From: Ruoffia halotolerans
Lineage (GTDB): Bacteria; Bacillota; Bacilli; Lactobacillales; Aerococcaceae
DNA length: 64,000 bases
NCBI RefSeq assembly: GCF_014049385.1
Contig: NZ_JACAOA010000001.1
Span: 62,001-126,000 of the forward strand
Direction: 5' to 3'
The notes beneath the pieces are model-generated. The model did no database searches, had not been told where the DNA came from, and saw only the letters and a program-made list of their open reading frames with translations. The position numbers and the translations under genes were made by a program. This document shows positions 17,050 to 26,427 of this stretch, piece by piece; within the stretch, counting starts at the first letter, position 1; the number at the start of each line of letters is the position of its first letter.

Positions 17050-17871
17050 TCATTTTACATCATATATGTATAGGGAATTTTGGATTTCTTTACGCATATC
17101 CTTGGAGCGCCATTCTTTGACATAACCTAATGAATTCGTGATGTATAACGTTCCTTTTCTTTCAACTTCCCCTCTAAAATGAACATGTCCCATAATACTT
17201 TTCTCTATAGGATATTTTTCATATATGAGATTTATATCATCTGTAGCAATATAAGCATTAAAAAAATCGAAGACTCGATGAGGTAATGGCATCGTAAATT
17301 TTGGAATAGTAATCATATGAGTGACTAAAATGTAGCTTTCAGCATGCAGTTTTTGAATATCTTTTTCGATGACTTCTGCAAAGTACTTCGACATTTCTGG
17401 ATCTTCTTTTGGCCATTGGATATATTTCTTATCCTGCCAAGTCACACCTTTATAGCGTCCTTTTTTAATTTTGTCTAAGCTAAATTTTTCTTTATTATAT
17501 TTCACGTAATTGTACCAAGCTGTATGACCGACCAAGCCAACGCGTTTGGTCAACATTATAGGAGATTCAATGAGACATTGAGGATGTTCTTTGTATCTTT
17601 GGTAGATAGCCATTGTGTTAATATTTGCTCTATCCGTTTCACGGTCCCACAAATCGTGATTGCCTGGAATAAAGTACACCAAAGTATTCGCTTGTTCCTG
17701 TAAGGCTTCGACAAAATGCGTCGTGGCCTTATAACTATTCGCAATGTCGCCACCAATAACAAACATTTCCAATTCATTCTTTTTTATTTCTTCTGTCAAT
17801 ACGTCAACATAGTCTTGTACTTCATACGTAAAGTTGTCTACATGTAAATCTGAAATAAAGCCTATTCGCAT
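17050..17871 (-). CDS. Metallophosphoesterase
   Basis: 273 aa. Calcineurin-like fold with the five motifs visible: ISDLH (D8, H10), IGGDIANSY (D42), PGNHDLWD (N71, H72), LVTHMIT and MGHVHF. These bind two metal ions. The substrate is unknown; related Lactobacillales proteins are annotated only as metallophosphoesterases. I chose the ATG at 17871 because AGGAGG is 9 bases before it and only 3 before the ATG at 17877. Confidence 0.85.
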   Translation of the reverse strand: MRIGFISDLHVDNFTYEVQDYVDVLTEEIKKNELEMFVIGGDIANSYKATTHFVEALQEQANTLVYFIPGNHDLWDRETDRANINTMAIYQRYKEHPQCLIESPIMLTKRVGLVGHTAWYNYVKYNKEKFSLDKIKKGRYKGVTWQDKKYIQWPKEDPEMSKYFAEVIEKDIQKLHAESYILVTHMITIPKFTMPLPHRVFDFFNAYIATDDINLIYEKYPIEKSIMGHVHFRGEVERKGTLYITNSLGYVKEWRSKDMRKEIQNSLYIYDVK

Positions 17872-17910
17872 ATTCATTCGCCTCCTTTTATTTATAATCT
17901 TGTGAAATAT

Positions 17911-17978
17911 AAAAACGGTCCTTGTTTGTTATAAATATGCTCTTAAAGCACAGTATATAACAAATTAAGAACCGTTTC
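17911..17978 (-). terminator. Terminator after PTS EIIA gene
   Basis: A long interrupted stem (AAACGGTTCTT..., TTTGTTATA/TATAACAAA) ending CCGTTTTTAT on the minus strand. Confidence 0.7.
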
Positions 17979-17993
17979 CTAATTAATTATCTA

Positions 17994-18494
17994 TTATTTT
18001 AATTTAATAGTGGCTACTAAATCACCTTTAGACACTGTTCCGCTTGCTTTAACATCGATTTTATCAATAACTTCTGCACCGTTTGTAAATACTATAATCA
18101 TATCTTTATCTTTGTCGTTCTCTTCAAGCTCAGTTAGGTTAACATCGGCAATATTATCACCTTTTGATACTTGCGAATTTTCATTTACGTGAATTGTAAA
18201 TGGCTTACCTTCCAATGATACAGTATCAATTCCCATATGTAATAAGATTTCTAATTCACCAACAGTGAAGCTCACGGCATGTTTTGTTGGGAAGATATTA
18301 TCAACTTGACCATCAACAGGTGAATTAATTGTCCCATGTGTAGGTCTAATCGCAAAGCCGTCTCCCATCATCTTTTGAGCAAAAACTTCATCTTGTACAT
18401 CTTCAATATTGACAAATTCCCCGTCACACATTGCATAGACATTAACTTCTTTTACTACTTCTTTTTTATCTTTCTTCTTAAAAAAATTAAACAT
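17994..18494 (-). CDS. crr: PTS glucose-type EIIA domain protein
   Basis: 166 aa, a stand-alone EIIA(Glc). The conserved histidines are H72 in PTKHAVSFTVG and the phosphorylated H86 in LLHMGIDTV. The preceding PVDGQVDNIFPT is the usual lead-in. It takes phosphate from HPr and passes it to an EIIB, which is not encoded nearby, so it probably serves one or more PTS permeases elsewhere. A CcpA-like AAAGCGCT sequence lies near 18535. Single-gene unit with its own terminator. Confidence 0.9.
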   Translation of the reverse strand: MFNFFKKKDKKEVVKEVNVYAMCDGEFVNIEDVQDEVFAQKMMGDGFAIRPTHGTINSPVDGQVDNIFPTKHAVSFTVGELEILLHMGIDTVSLEGKPFTIHVNENSQVSKGDNIADVNLTELEENDKDKDMIIVFTNGAEVIDKIDVKASGTVSKGDLVATIKLK

Positions 18495-18564
18495 ATCTCT
18501 TTACCTCCTATTATTATTCACTTTAATTATACGATTAAAGCGCTCTATTACAAAATAATATCAC

Positions 18565-19482
18565 TTAGGGTAACTTTCTTCCGCCACTTTTATAAATGTC
18601 ATACCATTCTTGCTTAGTCAAATTAATTGAAAAAGCCTCACTCATATCTTTAATACGTTTAGGTGACATCGATCCAGCAATCGTCTGCATTTTAGCTGGA
18701 TGACGATTAATCCAGGCAATCACAATCGCTTCTAGTGAAACGTTATAGTGTTCAGCTAAATTTTTCATCACCTTAGTCATTTCTTGATAGTCAGGATGAT
18801 TAATAAATAATCCTTCACTCAATGAAACTTGAAACGGCGACCACGGTTGAATCGTAATATTATTTAAGCGGCAATACTCAAGAATGCTTCCATCATGATT
18901 AACTGACAAGTCATTCGTCATATTCACATTAAACCCTGCATCAATCATGGGTGTATGAGCGGGTCCAAATTGTAATTGATTGGCTATGAGTGGACGATTC
19001 AAGTGTTTTTGTAATAACTTGATTTGCCCAGGATTTTGGTTTGAAACACCAAAATATCTCACTTTACCACTCATATATAATACATCAAATGCTTCTGCCA
19101 CTTCTTCTGGCTCCATTAAAGTATCGGGTCTATGAAGTAATAACATATCTATGTATTCTGTATCCAATCTTTCTAAGATACCGTCTGTCGCCTTCATAAT
19201 ATGTTCTTTTGAGAAATCAAAGTAGCCATCACGAATACCTACTTTAGATTGTAGTATAATGTCTTCTCGTCTAACATCTGAATCTTTAAGTGCTTGGGCG
19301 AACAGTATTTCCGATTGACCTTTTCCATAAATATCTGCGTGATCAAAGAGTGTAATTCCTTGTTCAAAGGCCGTATTAATGACTTCAACAGCTTTCTCTT
19401 TTGATTCATCTGCCATTCTCATACACCCTAAGCCTAATTGACTGGCTAACAGTTGTGAAGATCCTATCTTAATCTTTTCCAT
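18565..19482 (-). CDS. Aldo/keto reductase (YdhF-like)
   Basis: 305 aa. NADPH-dependent oxidoreductase with a TIM barrel: LGLGCMRMAD, FDHADIYGKGQSE carrying the Asp-Tyr pair, LQSKVGI with the lysine, and LLLHRPD with the histidine of the catalytic tetrad. VRYFGVSNQNP and AWINRHPAKMQTIAGSM are typical of the YdhF group. The substrate is not predictable. It follows nagA by 18 bases on the same strand and may be cotranscribed with it. Confidence 0.88.
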   Translation of the reverse strand: MEKIKIGSSQLLASQLGLGCMRMADESKEKAVEVINTAFEQGITLFDHADIYGKGQSEILFAQALKDSDVRREDIILQSKVGIRDGYFDFSKEHIMKATDGILERLDTEYIDMLLLHRPDTLMEPEEVAEAFDVLYMSGKVRYFGVSNQNPGQIKLLQKHLNRPLIANQLQFGPAHTPMIDAGFNVNMTNDLSVNHDGSILEYCRLNNITIQPWSPFQVSLSEGLFINHPDYQEMTKVMKNLAEHYNVSLEAIVIAWINRHPAKMQTIAGSMSPKRIKDMSEAFSINLTKQEWYDIYKSGGRKLP

Positions 19483-19500
19483 TACAATCCACCTTTATAT

Positions 19501-20649
19501 TTATTGTTTATATTTTAGTGCTCCATTTAAAAATGTTGCTTTTAATTCTAGGTCTTCTCCTACAATTATAAAGTCAGCATCTAAACCTGCTTTAATTTGG
19601 CCGCATACGTCATCGATATCGACTGACTTAGCTGGGGAGTAAGATGCCATTCTTAAAGCATCTGCTTGAGACACAATGCCCCATTCAAACATATTACGTA
19701 CACTTTCATTCAAACGAAGGATCGATCCAGCTAGATTTCCTCCATCTTTCAGACGAGCCTGTCCGTCTTTTACTACGACTTCAAGTTCTCCTAATATTGA
19801 TTCCCCGTCACCTAAGCCGCCTGCACGCATGCAATCTGTTACAAGGACCGTTTGTTTAGGTCCACGAGCTTTAACAACGACTTGAGCTGCGCCAGGATGT
19901 ACATGATGACCGTCACTAATTAGTTCCGCAAAGACATTATCCAAGCCTAGTGCTGCTCCAACCATTCCAGGGTTACGATGATGAAGTCCACTCATGGCAT
20001 TGTAAGTATGAATAAAAATGTTTGCTCCTGCATCTACGGCTTCTTTCGCTTCTTCATAACTTGCATCGCTATGCGCTAAGGCAGTTTTTACGCCAATAGT
20101 ATTAGCAAATTCGATAAATTCTTTAACTCCATCACGTTCCGGCGCAATTGCAATTTTTTTAACTAAATCATTCGATAAGTCATTCCAATGTTTTAACTTT
20201 TCAATCGATGGATCACTCATGTAAGCTAGGTTTTGAGCGCCTTTGTACTTTTCAGTAAAGAATGGACCTTCTAGAAAGATACCTCGGATCTTTGCGCCTA
20301 CCACATCTTCATAGTTGTCTCCAATTGTTTGGCATACATCGTTTAACTGCTCTGTTGACGCTGTTAACGTCGTAGGTAGCCAAGATGTCACACCACATGC
20401 TAGTAGTGCTTCTGATATCTTTTGAATCCCTTTGAAATCATTATCCATCACATCATGTCCCACATACCCATGGATATGTGTATCCACAAGCCCAGGTGCA
20501 ATCGTATCTTCAGAATAATCTAAGATTTCGCCATCCGTTGGTTTCTCTAATATTATCCCATTGAACTTGCCATCTTCTATAGCTAAGTAGCCATCTTCAA
20601 TGACTTCGTCGGTTAAAATTATTTTTTTAGCGTGTACATATCGTGTCAT
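19501..20649 (-). CDS. nagA: N-acetylglucosamine-6-phosphate deacetylase
   Basis: 382 aa. It deacetylates GlcNAc-6-phosphate in amino sugar catabolism. Amidohydrolase motifs: APGLVDTHIHGYVGHDVMD, FLEGPFF with the metal-binding Glu, ALAHSDASYEEA, FIHTYNAMSGLHHRNPG, and VLVTDCMRAGG with the catalytic Asp. Start at 20649 chosen for the AAGGG ribosome site; an upstream in-frame ATG at 20673 adds residues not typical for the family. It links to the glmS-glucosamine branch and to the broken GH3 hexosaminidase nearby. Confidence 0.93.
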   Translation of the reverse strand: MTRYVHAKKIILTDEVIEDGYLAIEDGKFNGIILEKPTDGEILDYSEDTIAPGLVDTHIHGYVGHDVMDNDFKGIQKISEALLACGVTSWLPTTLTASTEQLNDVCQTIGDNYEDVVGAKIRGIFLEGPFFTEKYKGAQNLAYMSDPSIEKLKHWNDLSNDLVKKIAIAPERDGVKEFIEFANTIGVKTALAHSDASYEEAKEAVDAGANIFIHTYNAMSGLHHRNPGMVGAALGLDNVFAELISDGHHVHPGAAQVVVKARGPKQTVLVTDCMRAGGLGDGESILGELEVVVKDGQARLKDGGNLAGSILRLNESVRNMFEWGIVSQADALRMASYSPAKSVDIDDVCGQIKAGLDADFIIVGEDLELKATFLNGALKYKQ

Positions 20650-20738
20650 GTATTTCAACCCTTCCCTTTTCAATTTACTTATATGATTATCTTACCATTT
20701 TTTCGATTGAAAATGCCTTCATTTTACATCTATTTATA

Positions 20739-20808
20739 ACAAAACACTCGTTAAAGAATGCATCGGTGACAATTAGTAATTTTGTCAAACATTCATTAAA
20801 CGAGTGTA
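20739..20808 (-). terminator. Terminator of the maltodextrin transporter operon
   Basis: Outer stem ACACTCGTT/AACGAGTGT (20744-20807), with an inner TGACAA/TTGTCA stem, then TTTTGTT on the minus strand. Confidence 0.75.
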
Positions 20809-20814
20809 AATCTT

Positions 20815-21921
20815 TTATTTTTTAATTACTTCTTCTGTGTCTACATCAAAGAAATGACCTTTATTCATATTAAAAGCAAGTTCTACCGTTTCACCAGGTC
20901 CATGAGTATCACGAGCGTCTACACGGGCAACAAACGTAGTATCTCCTACTTTCGAATGAAGCATTGTTTCAGATCCCATTAACTCAGACACTACAACTTC
21001 AGCGTTAACACGTGCTCCAGAATATAAGTCTAGTGCCACTTGCTCTGCATTAATGTCTTCTGGACGAATGCCGAATACGACATCTTTTCCTTCGTATCCT
21101 TTCTCTTCTAATAGACGACGAGCAGGTTCGTATACTTCAACATCAATTTCTTTACCATCGGTGATCCGTCCATTTGAATAAGTTACATTAAAGAAGTTCA
21201 TTGCAGGTGACCCCATAAATCCAGCCACGAACATATTCACTGGGTGATCATATACTTCTCTTGGTGAACCAATTTGTTGAATAAGCCCACGATCCATAAT
21301 GACAATGCGTGTTGCTAAAGTCATCGCTTCCGTTTGGTCATGGGTAACGTAAATCGTTGTTGTGTTTAATGTGTTATGTAATCTAGCGATTTCAGTACGC
21401 ATTTGAACACGTAACTTCGCGTCTAAGTTTGATAAAGGCTCATCCATCAAGAACACTTTTGCGTCACGAACAATCGCACGACCAAGTGCCACACGTTGTC
21501 TTTGCCCTCCAGATAAAGCTGCTGGTTTACGTTCTAAGAACTCCGTTAAACCTAAAGTTTCAGCTGCTGAATCAACACGCTTTTTGATTTCATCTTTTGA
21601 ATATTTACGTAATTTTAAACCATAAGCCATATTATCAAATACAGTCATGTGTGGATAAAGAGCGTAGTTTTGGAAGACCATAGCGATGTTTCTATCTTTT
21701 GGCTCAACATCATTCATCACTTCATCGTCAATAACTAACTCGCCTTTTGTAATGTCTTCAAGACCAGCAATCATTCTAAGTGTTGTTGATTTTCCACATC
21801 CTGATGGTCCGACAAAGACGATAAACTCTTTATCATCTATTTCTAAATTAAAGTCAGAAACAGAATAAGTATCATTTCCTGGGTATTGTTTATAAATATT
21901 ATTTAAATTTAACTTAACCAT
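20815..21921 (-). CDS. msmK: Multiple-sugar ABC transporter ATP-binding protein (MsmK/MalK type)
   Basis: 368 aa. Walker A GPSGCGKST, signature LSGGQRQRVALGRA, Walker B VFLMDEPLSNLDAKLR and switch His in YVTHDQTEAMTLA. The C-terminal TOBE/regulatory domain from about residue 240 includes FGIRPEDI. It powers carbohydrate importers; in Lactobacillales one MsmK often serves several. It follows malA by 51 bases as the last gene of the malEFGA cluster. Confidence 0.93.
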   Translation of the reverse strand: MVKLNLNNIYKQYPGNDTYSVSDFNLEIDDKEFIVFVGPSGCGKSTTLRMIAGLEDITKGELVIDDEVMNDVEPKDRNIAMVFQNYALYPHMTVFDNMAYGLKLRKYSKDEIKKRVDSAAETLGLTEFLERKPAALSGGQRQRVALGRAIVRDAKVFLMDEPLSNLDAKLRVQMRTEIARLHNTLNTTTIYVTHDQTEAMTLATRIVIMDRGLIQQIGSPREVYDHPVNMFVAGFMGSPAMNFFNVTYSNGRITDGKEIDVEVYEPARRLLEEKGYEGKDVVFGIRPEDINAEQVALDLYSGARVNAEVVVSELMGSETMLHSKVGDTTFVARVDARDTHGPGETVELAFNMNKGHFFDVDTEEVIKK

Positions 21922-21972
21922 TATAGTATAACTCCTTTAGTTTTTTGATAGTAGCAATCCTTTAATTATCCT

Positions 21973-22800
21973 TTAATTATTCTGTACATAAGCATCATTA
22001 AAATGTGTCTTCCAATAAACCCACATTAACATCAGAACAAACAATAATCCTTGAACCGTCAGCATGGTTGTTGGATTTCCACTGATTAAACCAATCACCA
22101 TAGCCATGACAGTTGGTAATCCTAAACAATTTAAGACGATGGTTAAAGCTTCTGAAAATGAATTAATGTCATACGTTTCATTTTTTCGCATAAAGGATAG
22201 GAAGAAACTTGATCCTAATATTAATAATAACAGGCTTACTAAGATAAGAACACTTAATTGAATATAATTCATTAATACAATTGAGGTTCGATTACTCCAA
22301 AACCATTGTTGTGACATCAATTCTTTTAGATTCTCTACGTCTTCAACTTCATTCATCGGCTTGTCACCTGTATAAGGTTGATAAAACAGAGATGAGATGT
22401 CTTCACCAAAGATGGTTTGATCAGAAGTATAAATAATACCTCCTCGATCACTCAATAATGTTTCAGCTGCTTCGATTGAAGGTGTTAAGCCAATAATAAG
22501 TTCGTCATTTTCTTTAATGATTTTTTCTTCCGTAATCCCAAGATCTGTTCCATTATTTTCAAGAGCATTTAACTCTCGAACGACTGATTCATCGATATAA
22601 TCCATCACTTCAGGTACGTAGTTTGTTAAGTCTGCGCTAGTTGTTCTACCCAACTGTAATGATAAAGGTATCATCATTAACGAAGCTAGCAGAATCATGA
22701 CAATTAACTTTTGCCAATGTTTTAAATACTGTCTATGTGTAAAACTTTTTACTGCAGAGAATGCAGTGATAAAAAAATTAATTGGAAATACATGCGCCAT
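21973..22800 (-). CDS. malA: DUF1189 membrane protein (MalA-like)
   Basis: 275 aa. One hydrophobic segment after a short N-terminal region (about residues 30-48), an extracellular part of roughly 110 residues, then three more membrane segments from about residue 175. DUF1189 proteins sit in maltodextrin operons of streptococci, where they are called MalA, but their function is not known. It lies 16 bases after malG. Start at 22800 chosen for the spacing of AAGGA; the alternative ATG is 9 bases upstream. Confidence 0.75.
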   Translation of the reverse strand: MAHVFPINFFITAFSAVKSFTHRQYLKHWQKLIVMILLASLMMIPLSLQLGRTTSADLTNYVPEVMDYIDESVVRELNALENNGTDLGITEEKIIKENDELIIGLTPSIEAAETLLSDRGGIIYTSDQTIFGEDISSLFYQPYTGDKPMNEVEDVENLKELMSQQWFWSNRTSIVLMNYIQLSVLILVSLLLLILGSSFFLSFMRKNETYDINSFSEALTIVLNCLGLPTVMAMVIGLISGNPTTMLTVQGLLFVLMLMWVYWKTHFNDAYVQNN

Positions 22801-22816
22801 ATAAATCATTCCTTAT

Positions 22817-23665
22817 CTAACCTTTAGTACCGCCACTCGTTAATCCAGATACAAAATTCTTTTGTAACATAAAGAATAGGATGGAGATTGGGACCGCAAT
22901 TAAGATTGCACCAGCGGCAAATAGTGCGACACGTTGATTTCGTGTGTCATTAATAAAAGTTTGTAAACCAACAGCGACCGTATATGATTCTTGGCTTCTT
23001 AATAAAAATCTAGCTAACATGAAATCCCCGAAAGGTCCCATGAATGCCCATAAAGCTTGAACGGCTATCATTGGTCTGACTAATGGTGTTATAATCTCCC
23101 AGAACGTTCTAATATGTCCGGCACCGTCAATTTTTGCGGATTCGTCTAAGTCATAAGGTACTGTATCAAAGTATCCTTTCATTAAGTAAGTATTCATTGG
23201 AATACCCCCACCAATATAAAGGAATGATAGGAACCAAAACTCATTAATCGCATCTAATAAGAAAGCCATTACGAAGAAGGCTGTTAAAGCCGCGGTTGTT
23301 GGAACCATTTGGATAATTAAAAACATCATTAAACTATTTTTGCGTCCCATAAAACGGTAACGACTGTATGCATAACCCGCTAAAGTAACAATGGTAACTT
23401 GTACAATCATTGTACTGAAGGCTACGATCAATGTGTTGACATACCATCTACCGTACATCGTCTCTTCGAAAAGTCTTCTAAAGTTATCTAAAGTCCATGT
23501 TGCATTTAAATCTAATGAAAAGGACGTGATGTTACCTGCCTGAAAGGCCGAACTCGCTGTTACTAAAAGCGGGTACATGATAATAATCGATAAGACAATC
23601 ATAAATAAATACGTTAAGATCTGTCCGATGAGTCTTTTTGCTTTCGCTGAACCTTTCTTCTTCAT
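22817..23665 (-). CDS. malG: Maltodextrin ABC transporter permease MalG
   Basis: 282 aa, six membrane segments. The EAA loop reads [20 protein letters not shown] (about residues 188-207), the contact to the ATPase. N-terminus and length are typical for the MalG side of the carbohydrate ABC permease pair. It begins 3 bases after malF ends and so is cotranslated. Confidence 0.93.
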   Translation of the reverse strand: MKKKGSAKAKRLIGQILTYLFMIVLSIIIMYPLLVTASSAFQAGNITSFSLDLNATWTLDNFRRLFEETMYGRWYVNTLIVAFSTMIVQVTIVTLAGYAYSRYRFMGRKNSLMMFLIIQMVPTTAALTAFFVMAFLLDAINEFWFLSFLYIGGGIPMNTYLMKGYFDTVPYDLDESAKIDGAGHIRTFWEIITPLVRPMIAVQALWAFMGPFGDFMLARFLLRSQESYTVAVGLQTFINDTRNQRVALFAAGAILIAVPISILFFMLQKNFVSGLTSGGTKG

Positions 23666-23667
23666 AA

Positions 23668-24978
23668 TTATTCATCCTCCATGTTAAATGCATTTGTCCG
23701 TTTAAATACAATCAGCGTCACACCAATAACGATAAATGACACGATGATTGTCAAAGCTGCTGCAAGTGAATATTGAGGGGAATTATTCGTCGTCAACTTA
23801 AATATCCAAGAAATTAGGATATCCGTTTGCCCGGCCCCACCACCCGCACTCCCGGGTCCACCATCATTAAATAGATAGATCATAGTGAAGTTATTAAAAT
23901 TCCCAGTATATTGAGTGACGAATACTGGAGCTGCTACAGCAAAGACTGTCGGCATTGTAATGTCACGGAATCGTCTAAACGCTCCGGCACCATCAATTTT
24001 GGCTGCTTCATATAAATCTTCAGGAATCGCTTGTAAAATACTTGTCGTCATAACGTAAATATAAGGGAAACCTAACCAGCCTTGAATCATAATAATTGCA
24101 ACTTTGGTCCAATAAGGATCTGTCTTCCAAGCAATACGCCCAATATCCATGAATGGAATAAAGTTATTTAGAAAGGGAATAACTTGCGTGTTAATGGCTC
24201 CAACTGAATCGTTAAACATATTCGAGAATGACATAATTGTAATGAACGCAGGCACAGCCCACGGTAATAGGAAAATAACCCCAAAAATACGTTTACCTTT
24301 AATGAACGGTTGGTTGGCAATAACTGCTGTAAACACTCCTAAAACAATTTGTAATGTTGTCGCACAAAGTGTCCAAATAATTGTCCAAGAGAATACCGAT
24401 GTAAAAGCATCACGAAAAGTACTTAAAGTGAATATTTTTAGAAAGTTCTCCAAGCCTACCCAATTTAATAATTTAGCTGGTGGCATATTCATAATACTAT
24501 AATCCATAAAAGCTATAAATATCGTCACAAGAACTGGGAATATAATTGCAAAGATCATTGCTAAATATGCCGGTACAATTAGTAAGTATGGAAATCCATT
24601 TTTATATACATTATCGAATAGTTCACGGAAAGTTTTATTTACGTGAATACCAGTGTTCCAGTGTGACGCCACTTTCTTCGCATCATATATGTTGTATATG
24701 TAGAAAAATAAAAATATGACTGTAACTAATACTTGTAATGTTCCTCGAATCATCATAAATAATGAATGATCTTCCATCGGTGTTGTTCCAAGTGTTACTA
24801 AATCATATATGGCTTGAATTCCAAATACATTTAATTCATAAACGAATAAAATAGCAACAGCTAAAAATAAGATACCTTTTATAATTTGCTTATTATAAAG
24901 TTGCCCTAGACCTGGGATGATCGATAAGGCAGCCGCCAATTTCTCATTTTTAATTGACTTTTTTTCTACTTCCATCAT
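23668..24978 (-). CDS. malF: Maltodextrin ABC transporter permease MalF
   Basis: 436 aa with about eight membrane segments. The N-terminal portion ([20 protein letters not shown] and following) is the extra region of Gram-positive MalF proteins. The EAA loop is [20 protein letters not shown]. Start at 24978 has GGAGG at the right distance. Preceded by an intercistronic terminator-like hairpin after malE. Confidence 0.92.
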   Translation of the reverse strand: MMEVEKKSIKNEKLAAALSIIPGLGQLYNKQIIKGILFLAVAILFVYELNVFGIQAIYDLVTLGTTPMEDHSLFMMIRGTLQVLVTVIFLFFYIYNIYDAKKVASHWNTGIHVNKTFRELFDNVYKNGFPYLLIVPAYLAMIFAIIFPVLVTIFIAFMDYSIMNMPPAKLLNWVGLENFLKIFTLSTFRDAFTSVFSWTIIWTLCATTLQIVLGVFTAVIANQPFIKGKRIFGVIFLLPWAVPAFITIMSFSNMFNDSVGAINTQVIPFLNNFIPFMDIGRIAWKTDPYWTKVAIIMIQGWLGFPYIYVMTTSILQAIPEDLYEAAKIDGAGAFRRFRDITMPTVFAVAAPVFVTQYTGNFNNFTMIYLFNDGGPGSAGGGAGQTDILISWIFKLTTNNSPQYSLAAALTIIVSFIVIGVTLIVFKRTNAFNMEDE

Positions 24979-25012
24979 AAAGCCTCCTCTAATACTTCCC
25001 AAACTAATGATT

Positions 25013-25044
25013 AAAAAATCTGGCTGGCGTAGGCCAACCAGACA
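25013..25044 (-). terminator. Intercistronic terminator between malE and malF
   Basis: Minus strand TCTGGTTGGC CTAC GCCAGCCAGA followed by TTTTTT. A 10-bp stem with one G-U pair. It lies inside the operon, so it probably lowers permease levels relative to the binding protein. Confidence 0.8.
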
Positions 25045-25063
25045 TTGTTAGTTAATTTCAGTA

Positions 25064-26311
25064 TTAATAATTTTGTTGAATTGTTTGCGTAATTAACTCT
25101 ACTGCATCGTTTGCCGATTCTTCTGCAGTTTTAGTTCCGGAAGCTGCATCAAACATTAAACTTTCAGCTCCTACCCATACCTCGGCCATTTGAGGGATTT
25201 TTGGCATTGGTACTGCGTTTTCATATACATCAATTACAGCTGCTGTTAACTCGCTGTCTGATTGAGCTGCTTGCTCACGAGCTACTTGGTTCGCAGGAAC
25301 TTCGCCTAAGCGTTCGTACATAATTGTTTGTTGCTCTTCACTAGTTACCCAGTTTAAGAACTCTTGTGCTAATTCAGTTTTTTCAGTAAAGGCTGAGATT
25401 GCCCATGCTTTCCCTCCACCAAATGGTTTGTATTCTTCACCATTAGGTAATGTTGGGATTGTTGTAGTAGCATAAGGAATTCCAGAGGCATTGAAATCAT
25501 TTGCCATCCAAGGTCCAGTAATTACTGCAGCAGTTTTACCTTCCATGAATGATTGGTTAATGAAATCTGTTGCACTTGTTATGTCTAACATACCTTGTGG
25601 CCAAGTATTTTGGTACCAGTTTGTTGCGTACTCAATTGCTTCGATAGCACCTTCACTATTTAATCCGATGTCTTCAGTATTTGTTCCATCTTCACCAAAT
25701 ACATATCCACCGTAACCAGCTAATAGACCATAAGTCATATAGAAGTCAACCCAGTTAGTTAAGAAACCAACGTTACGTCCTTCTTCGCCTTCGAACGCGA
25801 AACGCTCATCTTGAGAAATCGCTTCTAATTCTTCAAATGTTTCAGGTGCAGCATCTAGTAATTCAGTGTTATAGAACATTACCAGTGCTTCAATAACAGT
25901 TGGCGCTCCATAAATTTGACCGTCCATTGTTACTTGTTGCTGATCCGTTTCATCGTAGCCTGCGTCTTCATTTAGAGTCACAGGTTGGATTAAACCTTGC
26001 ATACTTAATGAACCGATACGGTCATAAGGTGCGATAACTACGTCCGCTCCTGTTCCAGCTGGCCCATCTAATGCTAAACCGTCTAATACTTCGAACATGT
26101 CTGTGTCCCAAACTTCAACACTTACACCATGCTCTTCTTCAAAAGCTTCGATATTTTCAATAACATAGTCATAATGACCAGCGGCAGAGACAATGAGTGT
26201 TTCCTCTTGTGCTAATACTTCCTGTGCAGGTAGTAATACACTTGCAGCAAAAGATGCTCCTAGAATCGCAGTTGTAGCACCAGTAATAATTTTTTTCCAA
26301 TCAAACTTCAT
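25064..26311 (-). CDS. malE: Maltodextrin ABC transporter substrate-binding protein MalE
   Basis: 415 aa. Start MKFDWKKIITGATT chosen for the AGGAGGG site; the reading frame extends 30 codons further upstream through the promoter and is not coding there. A signal peptide ends LLPAQEVLAQEE, without a lipobox cysteine. The mature part is a type II binding fold (VSAAGHYDYVIENIEAFEEE; MEGKTAAVITGPWMAND; NWVTSEEQQTIMYER). It captures maltose or maltodextrins for MalFG-MsmK. Its own promoter carries a MalR operator and a cre-like site. Confidence 0.92.
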   Translation of the reverse strand: MKFDWKKIITGATTAILGASFAASVLLPAQEVLAQEETLIVSAAGHYDYVIENIEAFEEEHGVSVEVWDTDMFEVLDGLALDGPAGTGADVVIAPYDRIGSLSMQGLIQPVTLNEDAGYDETDQQQVTMDGQIYGAPTVIEALVMFYNTELLDAAPETFEELEAISQDERFAFEGEEGRNVGFLTNWVDFYMTYGLLAGYGGYVFGEDGTNTEDIGLNSEGAIEAIEYATNWYQNTWPQGMLDITSATDFINQSFMEGKTAAVITGPWMANDFNASGIPYATTTIPTLPNGEEYKPFGGGKAWAISAFTEKTELAQEFLNWVTSEEQQTIMYERLGEVPANQVAREQAAQSDSELTAAVIDVYENAVPMPKIPQMAEVWVGAESLMFDAASGTKTAEESANDAVELITQTIQQNY

Positions 26312-26330
26312 TGATTTCCCTCCTATTTTT

Positions 26331-26346
26331 GCGTTTTTGTAAACGC
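26331..26346 (-). promoter_or_regulatory. Inverted repeat in the malE leader
   Basis: GCGTTTTTGTAAACGC, arms GCGTTT/AAACGC, between the malE promoter and its ribosome site. It may be a second half-operator or a short RNA hairpin. Confidence 0.45.
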
Positions 26347-26362
26347 TTAAATTACTATAATT

Positions 26363-26391
26363 ATAATACCGCAATCGTTTGCGTAAATCAA
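26363..26391 (-). promoter_or_regulatory. malE promoter
   Basis: Minus strand TTGATT (26391-26386), 17 bases, TATTAT (26368-26363). The MalR operator fills the spacer and the cre-like site overlaps the -35 box. Confidence 0.7.
26370..26383. promoter_or_regulatory. MalR-type operator at malE
   Basis: CGCAATCGTTTGCG is the exact reverse complement of the operator at malR (9984-9997). It sits between the -35 and -10 boxes. Confidence 0.8.
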
Positions 26392-26400
26392 GCGTTTTCA
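26387..26400 (-). promoter_or_regulatory. cre-like site of malE
   Basis: TGAAAACGCTTGAT on the minus strand, one mismatch to the cre consensus, directly upstream of the MalR operator. Confidence 0.6.
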
Positions 26401-26427
26401 AGTAGAAAATTCACATTTATTTCATAA

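Noticed and set aside
26312-26401. 30 extra N-terminal codons of malE
   Set aside because: The open frame runs through the inverted repeat and promoter region, and the strong ribosome site precedes the later ATG with a normal signal peptide.
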